In this document: positions 1 through 5,269 of the stretch, piece by piece
Numbering within the stretch: the first letter of the stretch is position 1
How the letters are laid out: every line of letters starts with the position of its first letter
Source of the DNA: Nonlabens sp.
Lineage (GTDB): Bacteria > Bacteroidota > Bacteroidia > Flavobacteriales > Flavobacteriaceae
Length of the DNA: 7,988 nt
Direction: 5' to 3'
NCBI GenBank assembly: GCA_030731685.1
Contig: JANQTO010000323.1
Span: forward strand, 5,942 to 13,929
Position numbers and translations under genes: made by a program
Notes under the pieces: generated by a model
Database searches by the model: none
What the model was told of the DNA's origin: nothing
The model's input: only the letters and a program-made list of their open reading frames with translations

Positions 1-38
1 TATTCTTAAAATATACCCAACCTATTGTAAATAGTGGA

Positions 39-65
39 TTGCTACCTTTAGAATTATTACTTTTG
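39..65 (+). promoter_or_regulatory. Bacteroidota-type promoter for the E2 acyltransferase gene
   Basis: A -7 element TACTTTTG lies at 58-65 and fits the Bacteroidota consensus TAnnTTTG. A TTG at 39-41, 16 bp upstream, can serve as the -33 element. Transcription would begin around 70-72, giving a leader of about 28-30 nt before the ATG at 100. That leader (AT-rich, with no GGAGG-like sequence) shows no Shine-Dalgarno, as is usual in this phylum. The identical TTG-16 bp-TAnnTTTG spacing recurs in front of the gene at 1507. Confidence 0.65.
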
Positions 66-99
66 CACATTATTAAGAAAACGATTTAGTAGCATCATT

Positions 100-1428
100 A
101 TGGCAAGATTTGAACTTAAATTACCTAAAATGGGTGAGTCTGTAGCAGAGGCTACGATAACTTCATGGTTAAAAAATATAGGTGACACCATAGAGTCAGA
201 CGAGCCTGTACTTGAAATTGCGACTGATAAGGTTGATAGCGAAGTTCCTAGCGAAGTAGATGGTACACTAGTAGAAATACTTTTTCAAGTAGACGACGTC
301 GTTCAGGTAGGTCAGACCATAGCAATAATAGAAACTAATGGCACAAGCGCAGCTGCTCCGGTAGCTTCGCAAGAAACGGCAACAAAAGAAACACCAGCGC
401 CAGTAGCTGCTGCGGTTGAGCATATTACTGCACAGGTAGAACAAGCTACAACCACCGTTTCTTATTCAGATACCGATTCTTTTTTCTCACCACTTGTAAA
501 AAACATTGCCAAAGAAGAGAATATATCGCTGCAAGAACTAGAATCAATAACTGGTTCTGGTAAAGATGGTCGTGTAAACAAAAATGACTTGTTACAGTAT
601 GTTGCAAATAAAAAATCTGGTAACGTAGCTGCTCCTGAAAAGGCTGCTGCTCCACAAGAACAAAAAGTTGTTGAGAAAGCTACAGCGCCATCAACTGCCG
701 CACCGCTCAGCGTAAATGGTGAGGATGAGGTTATAGAAATGACGCGTATGGGTAAACTCATCGCACACCACATGGTTGCGAGTGTACAAACCAGCGCGCA
801 CGTGCAAAGTTTCATAGAATGTGACGTAACGAACATATGGAACTGGCGCAAAAAGCATAAAGATGCATTTGAGAAACGAGAAGGCGAGAGCCTTACGTTT
901 ACTCCTATATTTATGGAAGCAGTTGCACAAGCATTAAAGGAATTCCCGATGATGAACATCGCTGTTGACGGCGATAAAATCATTAAGCGTAAAAATATAA
1001 ATCTAGGAATGGCAGCCGCCCTACCAGACGGCAACCTAATCGTACCCGTGATTAAAAATGCAGACCAGTTGAATCTCGTAGGCATGGCCAAAGCCGTTAA
1101 CGACCTTGCAGGTAGAGCAAGAGGTGGCAAGTTGAAGCCAGACGATACTGCAGGTGGAACGTATACGGTGACAAATGTCGGAACTTTCGGCTCTGTATTG
1201 GGAACACCTATTATCAACCAGCCACAAGTAGGTATCCTTGCTTTAGGTGCTATTAGAAAAGTGCCAGCGGTTGTAGAAACTCCACAAGGAGACTTTATAG
1301 GAATACGCATGAAAATGTTCTTGTCACACAGTTATGACCATCGAGTTGTAAACGGCGCTTTAGGTGGGCAGTTTGTGCAGCGTGTTGCGCAGTTGCTGGA
1401 AGGTTTTGATGTGAGTAGAACTGTTTAA
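100..1428 (+). CDS. Dihydrolipoamide acyltransferase (E2 component of a 2-oxo acid dehydrogenase complex)
   Basis: E2 core enzyme of a pyruvate or branched-chain 2-oxo acid dehydrogenase complex; it passes the acyl group from the lipoyl arm to coenzyme A in the cytoplasm. Domains seen in the 442 residues: one lipoyl domain (about 3-78) with the lipoylation lysine K44 in the motif ATDKVDSE; an Ala/Pro-rich linker (82-117); a peripheral subunit-binding domain (about 129-168, ending in GSGKDGRVNKNDL); a second Ala/Pro linker (174-204); and the catalytic acyltransferase domain (about 210-438). The active-site region reads SYDHRVVNGA with H414. The canonical motif is DHRxxDG, so the usual catalytic Asp is Asn418 here. 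The ATG at 100 starts directly before the conserved lipoyl-domain strand FELKLPKMGESV. No E1 or E3 gene is adjacent, and the gene has its own promoter and terminator, so it is probably monocistronic. The substrate (pyruvate, branched-chain or other) cannot be decided from the sequence. Confidence 0.95.
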   Translation: MARFELKLPKMGESVAEATITSWLKNIGDTIESDEPVLEIATDKVDSEVPSEVDGTLVEILFQVDDVVQVGQTIAIIETNGTSAAAPVASQETATKETPAPVAAAVEHITAQVEQATTTVSYSDTDSFFSPLVKNIAKEENISLQELESITGSGKDGRVNKNDLLQYVANKKSGNVAAPEKAAAPQEQKVVEKATAPSTAAPLSVNGEDEVIEMTRMGKLIAHHMVASVQTSAHVQSFIECDVTNIWNWRKKHKDAFEKREGESLTFTPIFMEAVAQALKEFPMMNIAVDGDKIIKRKNINLGMAAALPDGNLIVPVIKNADQLNLVGMAKAVNDLAGRARGGKLKPDDTAGGTYTVTNVGTFGSVLGTPIINQPQVGILALGAIRKVPAVVETPQGDFIGIRMKMFLSHSYDHRVVNGALGGQFVQRVAQLLEGFDVSRTV

Positions 1429-1451
1429 GTTGAACCTAATATATTATAGTT

Positions 1452-1480
1452 AAAACCCAGCCGCAAGCTGGGTTTTTGTT
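1452..1480 (+). terminator. Intrinsic terminator of the E2 gene
   Basis: A perfect 10-bp stem (AAAACCCAGC, 1452-1461, with its complement 1467-1476) closes a 5-nt loop CGCAA and merges into a T-rich tail ending at about 1480. It lies 24 nt after the E2 stop. The T-tail also supplies the TTG proposed as the -33 element of the next gene, so terminator and promoter overlap. Confidence 0.88.
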
Positions 1481-1502
1481 TTTATCAAACAACGTACCTT
1501 TG
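1476..1502 (+). promoter_or_regulatory. Promoter abutting the start codon of the 94-residue protein gene
   Basis: The -7 element TACCTTTG (1495-1502) is a perfect TAnnTTTG match, with TTG at 1476-1478 exactly 16 bp upstream. Only four bases (CAAC) separate the element from the ATG at 1507. Since transcription in this phylum starts a few bases after the -7 element, the mRNA is likely leaderless or nearly so. Confidence 0.7.
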
Positions 1503-1506
1503 CAAC

Positions 1507-1791
1507 ATGGCAGACCAGATTTATCTTCAGGATTTCGATTATTTCAAAGGCGCAAAAGTGTTGCACTATTTTGAATTTCCAGAACCGCACACCATTCAGG
1601 ATGAGTACTTTCAAGAGTTAGAGGTGCATGCCGTAACCATTTGTGATTATGCTGGTGAAGAAACTATGCTTTTTTATTTTGACGATGGCCTAGAAATTAT
1701 AGCCGAGTTTGAATTTATGATTCCCAAACAGGCAAAAGAAAAAACTGCCGAGGATTTTCCAGGAATCGCTATTCATTGGAATAACAAATAA
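1507..1791 (+). CDS. Hypothetical small acidic protein (94 aa)
   Basis: I do not recognise this family. It is a soluble acidic protein with no signal peptide or membrane segment, and is rich in Asp, Glu, Phe and Tyr. Alternating aromatic and acidic stretches (for example FYFDDGLEIIAEFEF, about 57-71) suggest beta strands, so a small beta-rich fold is plausible. The start is well supported: a perfect -7 promoter element lies 4 nt before the ATG. The gene stands alone between the E2 terminator and the bidirectional terminator it shares with the convergent Fic gene. No function is inferred; its location does not tie it to the E2 enzyme because a strong terminator separates them. Confidence 0.8.
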   Translation: MADQIYLQDFDYFKGAKVLHYFEFPEPHTIQDEYFQELEVHAVTICDYAGEETMLFYFDDGLEIIAEFEFMIPKQAKEKTAEDFPGIAIHWNNK

Positions 1792-1817
1792 TAATTTTTA
1801 CCATTTTAAAACAAACA

Positions 1818-1847
1818 AAAAGAGTCCTCATAAATTAAGACTCTTTT
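1818..1847. terminator. Bidirectional terminator between convergent genes
   Basis: A perfect 9-bp stem, AAAAGAGTC (1818-1826) against GACTCTTTT (1839-1847), flanks a 12-nt AT-rich loop. Reading + it ends in TTTT after the 94-residue gene. Reading - it is followed by a T-rich tract (complement of 1804-1817), serving the Fic gene. The Fic stop codon (TAA, 1848-1846) lies at the edge of the hairpin, partly inside its right arm. Confidence 0.85.
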
Positions 1848-2811
1848 ATAGTTTACGTTTTCTCTTCCTGCCGTCTATATAATCTTTAACAGCTTGCTCT
1901 GTTGTGTACCATACTCGACCTTCTTTGTAAGCATCTATTTTTCCTTGCCTTGCTAGTAGGCTCACATATTCCTGTCCATAAGAAATATTAGGTTCATTTA
2001 CAATGGTAGCGATAGGAGCATAATCTCCTGCGGTATCTTCTAGATTGCTTAAGTAAATATCCAGCGTGCGCAAAGCCGCTTGAGAAACTAGGAAGAACAT
2101 TTTATCCATATTGCCTTTATTTGCATCGTTAAGTGCTGTATAATAGCGTTTCCTATCTACTTTTAAAATAATGGCTGGAGGAAAACCTGCTTTCATAAGC
2201 AGCAAGTTGTAAACCAAACGCACAGTACGGCCATTTCCATCAAAAAAGGGATGAATCCATACAAAACGGTGGTGAAAAACGGCAGCTCTTAAAACTGGAT
2301 GCATACTAATACTATAATCATTAACCCAGTTTATTAACTCCTCAAAAAGTTCAGGGACAATGCGTGCATTAGGAGGAACAAAGTTTGCACCACTTATCCT
2401 TACACCAGCATTGCGTATCCTGCCTGAAAAGTCCTTGTCTATCCTATCTAGTACAAGCTCATGAACATCTAGAATGTCACGTTCTCTTAAAACATAGTCT
2501 GGTGTTACTAAAGATTCTACGTGAGCAATGGCATCATGGTGATTTACGGTTTCAAAATACTCTCGCAATGATTTACCGCTTACGGTTAATCCATCTTCAA
2601 TAACCATTTTAGTTTCTTGAAGCGTGAGTGTGTTCCCTTCTATACTGTTTGAATTATAAGTCCATTCTATGCTCAGGCTTTCTTTAATGCTATGCACAAC
2701 GTGACTTGGAAATGGCCTATAACTGTCTAGACGAGCTTTTTTCTCATCTATTTTTTGAAGTAAATCTAGGATTTCTTCAGAAACGGCTACTTTTTTCCAA
2801 TCGTTTTCCAC
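1846..2811 (-). CDS. Fic family protein (class II, predicted AMP-transferase) with C-terminal winged-helix-like domain
   Basis: Predicted cytoplasmic Fic enzyme that transfers AMP (or another phosphate-containing group) from a nucleotide to a target protein. The 321 residues contain the complete core motif HPFFDGNGRTVR (187-198), with catalytic H187, metal ligand D191 and the anion-holding GNGR. Upstream, SNSIEG (54-59) matches the inhibitory helix motif (S/T)xxxE(G/N), with E58 as the expected autoinhibitory Glu. Its N-terminal placement makes it class II. The C-terminus (about 275-312, ISYGQEYVSLLARQGKIDA and WYTTEQAVKDYI) resembles an excisionase/MerR-type winged helix, followed by the basic tail RKRKRK. 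The start is GTG: an in-frame TGA lies only 3 nt upstream of it, and the next Met is residue 69, past the inhibitory motif. A -7 element sits 4 nt before the GTG. No antitoxin-like partner gene is adjacent. The target protein is unknown. Confidence 0.92.
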   Translation of the reverse strand: MENDWKKVAVSEEILDLLQKIDEKKARLDSYRPFPSHVVHSIKESLSIEWTYNSNSIEGNTLTLQETKMVIEDGLTVSGKSLREYFETVNHHDAIAHVESLVTPDYVLRERDILDVHELVLDRIDKDFSGRIRNAGVRISGANFVPPNARIVPELFEELINWVNDYSISMHPVLRAAVFHHRFVWIHPFFDGNGRTVRLVYNLLLMKAGFPPAIILKVDRKRYYTALNDANKGNMDKMFFLVSQAALRTLDIYLSNLEDTAGDYAPIATIVNEPNISYGQEYVSLLARQGKIDAYKEGRVWYTTEQAVKDYIDGRKRKRKL

Positions 2812-2815
2812 ACCT

Positions 2816-2823
2816 CAAAGGTA
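2816..2823 (-). promoter_or_regulatory. -7 promoter element of the Fic gene
   Basis: On the minus strand TACCTTTG (2823 to 2816) is a perfect TAnnTTTG match, followed by AGGT and then the GTG start at 2811. The 4-nt gap equals that of the 94-residue gene, again suggesting a leaderless transcript. No exact TTG is seen at the -33 distance; an inverted repeat (2841-2871) begins there instead. Confidence 0.6.
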
Positions 2824-2840
2824 TTTCATTTTTTATTAAC

Positions 2841-2871
2841 ATCGGTAAAAATATAAAACTAATTTACCGAT
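2841..2871. repeat. Inverted repeat between the GT4-like and Fic genes (operator or weak terminator)
   Basis: ATCGGTAAA (2841-2849) and TTTACCGAT (2863-2871) form a perfect 9-bp dyad around a 13-nt AT-rich centre. On the minus strand it starts just after the glycosyltransferase stop (TAA, 2875-2873), which fits a terminator, but no T-run follows it in that direction. It also lies immediately upstream of the Fic -7 element, near the expected -33 position, so it could be an operator. The sequence does not decide between the two. Confidence 0.6.
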
Positions 2872-2872
2872 A

Positions 2873-4012
2873 TTAAGTTAGGTATAATTTGAGGAAGTCT
2901 TCAGCTATTTTATTGTAATCATGATAGTTGAGTACGTGAGCCCTTGCTTTAATCCCTAATTCCAGAATGGATTCTGGATTTTCTATAAGCGTGGACAACT
3001 GCTGTACAAGCACGTTAACATCGGGTTGTGCGTCTATCACGGGAATTTCATTTAAACCATGGGCTTTTAAGTAAATGTCACTGCCACCTGCAAAGACCGT
3101 TTTTCCTTGCGCCATCGCCTCGAGTGCATTATAGCCTTGGTCGTAGCAAAGTACTTGATCTAATAAAATATGACAGTTTGCATATGCCTTAATATATGTG
3201 TCATAAGGTAGATTTGTCGCACGTGTTATTTGAACACGATTACCGTATTTCTTTTCAATAATTTCGAGTGCTTGTTCAAAATAATTAATGCCTTTTTTCC
3301 AGTAGTTGCTCTGGTTTATACCCATAAAAATGTGGATAACTGAAAGGTTGTCATTTTGATTTAGCGGTAACAAATCTGTTTGAACGGGTGCGGGAATTAT
3401 GGGTGTGGCTTTTAATTCATGTTTGAGCGCTGCGGCATAGTCGGTATTACTTGGGATAATTTTTTCACAACTTGCGAGCAGCCGCTCATAGTTTTTTACA
3501 TAACCAGACTTCAGGTATTTTAGGGTGTGCACTACGTGCGTAGCAGGCATATTTTTGCCAGGTTCAGGTTTTAAAATGCTATAGCCTTCATGTTCCTTTT
3601 GAAGATAAGCTGCATAAGGAACATCGTCACCACATGCCACGAGAAACGCCTTGTTATTGTTTTTTAAAAGAAAATCTATCATTTTCCACTCAACAGCAGG
3701 CTCGCAGTGAAATGGGTTAGAATTGATAAATTGTACGATATCGTAGTTTTTTAAAAGGTGTTCGCTTTCGCGAAAGCGAGATATCACAACGCCATCTTTT
3801 AAATCAATACCAGTGAGTTTCCACAAAAGAACATGGAGTTTTTTGCGCCAAGAACTTTTAGAATATGCGCGGTGTGCGATATGAATATCCACTGGAAAAC
3901 GCTTAAAACCGTCGCCGTCGCCCACAAGTGTGACCTCGTGACCGTGCTCAACAAGTCCCTTTTTGAGTGCGTTATGAAATCCACTGTACTCTCCTATGAG
4001 AAGAATGCGCAT
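2873..4012 (-). CDS. GT4-like (GT-B fold) glycosyltransferase
   Basis: Predicted cytoplasmic glycosyltransferase of surface-polysaccharide assembly, using a nucleotide sugar. It opens with a Rossmann-type strand-turn-helix (MRILLIGEYSGFHNALKKGL, then GHEVTLVGDGDGF). The C-terminal half carries the nucleotide-sugar region DQGYNALEAMAQGKTVF (about 291-307), typical of GT4-like enzymes, although the first Glu of the usual EX7E motif is not evident. Length 379 aa is normal for the family. I chose the ATG at 4012, placing MRILLIGEYS at the N-terminus; an upstream TTG at 4042 would add ten residues before that strand and reach into the divergent gene's promoter. Residues 78-84 (SRFRESE) are encoded by an 18-bp perfect palindrome. 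The gene diverges from the GT2-like gene across a 30-bp spacer. Donor and acceptor are unknown. Confidence 0.85.
   Translation of the reverse strand: MRILLIGEYSGFHNALKKGLVEHGHEVTLVGDGDGFKRFPVDIHIAHRAYSKSSWRKKLHVLLWKLTGIDLKDGVVISRFRESEHLLKNYDIVQFINSNPFHCEPAVEWKMIDFLLKNNNKAFLVACGDDVPYAAYLQKEHEGYSILKPEPGKNMPATHVVHTLKYLKSGYVKNYERLLASCEKIIPSNTDYAAALKHELKATPIIPAPVQTDLLPLNQNDNLSVIHIFMGINQSNYWKKGINYFEQALEIIEKKYGNRVQITRATNLPYDTYIKAYANCHILLDQVLCYDQGYNALEAMAQGKTVFAGGSDIYLKAHGLNEIPVIDAQPDVNVLVQQLSTLIENPESILELGIKARAHVLNYHDYNKIAEDFLKLYLT
3762..3779. repeat. 18-bp perfect palindrome inside the glycosyltransferase gene
   Basis: TCGCTTTCGCGAAAGCGA is a perfect palindrome with no spacer and is notably GC-richer than the surrounding sequence. 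It is read in frame in the minus-strand glycosyltransferase gene as part of SRFRESE (residues 78-84). No second copy was seen in this window. Confidence 0.85.
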
Positions 4013-4018
4013 AAAAAG

Positions 4019-4026
4019 TATCTTTG
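4019..4026 (+). promoter_or_regulatory. -7 promoter element of the GT2-like gene at 4043
   Basis: TATCTTTG is a perfect TAnnTTTG match in the 30-bp divergent spacer, 16 nt before the TTG start. It shares the 9-mer CTTTGAGGT with the Fic promoter. No TTG is present at the -33 distance. On the other strand a weaker variant, TATATTTA (4037 to 4030), lies 17 nt before the ATG of the GT4-like gene, so the two promoters would nearly overlap. Confidence 0.5.
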
Positions 4027-4042
4027 AGGTAAATATAAGCAC

Positions 4043-4843
4043 TTGGGCAGCTACACGTCAAACGATTTAGAAATATGCATCGCAACTATGAATAGGAGCG
4101 ACCTTGCGTTTTTGGAATCTATTTTTGAGAAGCCTGTAGCTCAAATCAGCTCAAATATTCTTGTGGTCAATCAATCAGCACATGCTAATTTGGTCAGTGC
4201 TTTCGAAAATATACGAGTTATAAATAGCCCGCATTTTGGCCTAAGCCGCAGTAGGAACTTAGCACTTGAAAATGGACAAAAGGCCTTATGCTGGTTTCTA
4301 GACGATGATGTTGTTGTTACAAAAAATGCTGTAGATGATATTTTAGATGCCTTTAATAAGGATTTTGCTAGTGTTTTAAAAATATTTAAAATAGATGGAA
4401 TGGACGGAAAGTCTTTCCGAAAGTACGCTAGAGATTTAAAAAGCCCGAAGAATCCAGCTGACCTACGCGGACTTTGTTCCATTGAAATGGTAGTAAATAG
4501 AACAGAAGTTTTGAAAACCGACGTTCGTTTCAGGGAAGATTTAGGACTGGGAACATCCTTGCCTATAGGTGAAGAATTTGTGTTTGCTGCGCAATTGTTA
4601 GAAAAGCAAATGGGTATTTCATATGAATCTGCAGTTATTGCAAAACACCCATCGGTTCACAGTGCCAGCGATATAATGAATGAACGTGTGTTAGCTGCTA
4701 GAGGTAAAGTGTATGCAATTCTATATCCTAAGTGTAAAACACTTCAGGTTTTAAAATATGCTTTCCATTTAGTGCAAACGGGTCATGTAAAATCAATTGG
4801 GCAATTTTTTAACACCTACAAGCAATTAAAAAGTACTTTTTAA
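4043..4843 (+). CDS. Family 2-like glycosyltransferase (GT-A fold)
   Basis: Predicted inverting glycosyltransferase transferring a sugar from a nucleotide donor to a glycan or lipid-linked acceptor. GT-A landmarks in the 266 residues: the first strand LEICIATMNRSD (9-20); FGLSRSRNLAL (65-75), the usual nucleotide-binding G(L/V)S.(A/S)RN segment; the metal-binding motif DDD (87-89) in WFLDDDVVV; and a downstream GEEF (176-179) supplying the likely catalytic acid residue, preceded by FREDLGLG. The start is set at TTG 4043. An in-frame TGA at 4025-4027 blocks extension, and the next ATG (4088) would delete the first beta strand. A -7 element at 4019-4026 supports this. The ketoisomerase gene follows on the same strand 30 nt later and may be partly co-transcribed. 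The sugar specificity cannot be read from the sequence. Confidence 0.83.
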   Translation: MGSYTSNDLEICIATMNRSDLAFLESIFEKPVAQISSNILVVNQSAHANLVSAFENIRVINSPHFGLSRSRNLALENGQKALCWFLDDDVVVTKNAVDDILDAFNKDFASVLKIFKIDGMDGKSFRKYARDLKSPKNPADLRGLCSIEMVVNRTEVLKTDVRFREDLGLGTSLPIGEEFVFAAQLLEKQMGISYESAVIAKHPSVHSASDIMNERVLAARGKVYAILYPKCKTLQVLKYAFHLVQTGHVKSIGQFFNTYKQLKSTF

Positions 4844-4861
4844 CCTTTTCACAAAAGCTAC

Positions 4862-4869
4862 TATCTTTA
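4862..4869 (+). promoter_or_regulatory. Probable -7 element of the ketoisomerase gene
   Basis: TATCTTTA differs from TAnnTTTG at the last base only and ends 4 nt (CTTC) before the ATG at 4874, the same spacing as for the genes at 1507 and 2811. No -33 TTG is seen. It could give an independent leaderless transcript in addition to read-through from the gene ending at 4843. Confidence 0.4.
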
Positions 4870-4873
4870 CTTC

Positions 4874-5269
4874 ATGCACATAGAACTTATAGACATTCCT
4901 AAAATAACAGACCCTAGAGGAAACCTTGCGGTTATAGAGAAAAGTACGCTGCCTTTTGAAATGAAGCGGTTGTACTATCTATTTGACGTGCCCAGCACCT
5001 CACATCGTGGTGGTCATGCGCACAAAGAATGTTTTGAATTGCTCATCGCTATAAGTGGTAGTTTTACGGTTATACTTGATGACGGTAAATACAAGAAAGA
5101 AGTCACGCTTAACAAGCCTGATAAAGGTTTACTTATTCCTACAATGATATGGCGTGAACTCTCAGATTTTTCTAGTGGTGCAATGTGTCTTGTAGTAGCG
5201 TCGCAAGAATTCAATGAGACTGACTACATACGAGAATATGACGATTTTATCTTAGTTGCCGGTTCGTAA
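4874..5269 (+). CDS. FdtA/QdtA-like sugar 3,4-ketoisomerase (WxcM-like cupin)
   Basis: Cupin enzyme of the family that converts dTDP-4-keto-6-deoxyglucose into its 3-keto isomer, the step before amination to a 3-amino-3,6-dideoxy sugar (Fuc3NAc or Qui3NAc type) used in surface glycans. Family hallmarks in the 131 residues: DPRGNLAVIE (13-22); the active-site signature RGGHAHK (45-51) with H48 and H50 as the expected catalytic pair; GSFTVILDDG (62-71); the DFSSG turn (98-102); and the conserved end LVVASQEFNETDYIREYDDF. Length is normal for a single-domain member. The partner genes expected in such a pathway (RmlA/RmlB-like enzymes, a FdtB/QdtB-type aminotransferase, an acetyltransferase) are not in the window. 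Whether the product has the galacto or gluco configuration cannot be told from the motifs. Its 3' end overlaps the convergent glycosyltransferase gene by 18 nt. Confidence 0.88.
   Translation: MHIELIDIPKITDPRGNLAVIEKSTLPFEMKRLYYLFDVPSTSHRGGHAHKECFELLIAISGSFTVILDDGKYKKEVTLNKPDKGLLIPTMIWRELSDFSSGAMCLVVASQEFNETDYIREYDDFILVAGS

Noticed and set aside
462..1310. Long minus-strand reading frame of 282 codons inside the E2 gene
   Set aside because: It lies entirely antisense to a well-supported E2 enzyme, and its translation is Ser/Ala/Pro-rich with no recognisable domain. It is a by-product of E2 codon use.
3833..4027. Plus-strand 64-codon frame antisense to the GT4-like gene
   Set aside because: It overlaps conserved N-terminal coding sequence of the glycosyltransferase and has no promoter or recognisable protein features.
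4088..4090. ATG at 4088 as the start of the GT2-like gene
   Set aside because: It would remove the first beta strand (LEICIAT) needed for the nucleotide-binding fold, so TTG 4043 is preferred despite being a rare start.
4828..4841. Palindrome AAAAAGTACTTTTT at the end of the GT2-like gene, considered as a terminator
   Set aside because: It has no loop, consists almost only of A/T and forms codons of the C-terminus; no stable hairpin with a T-tail can be drawn.
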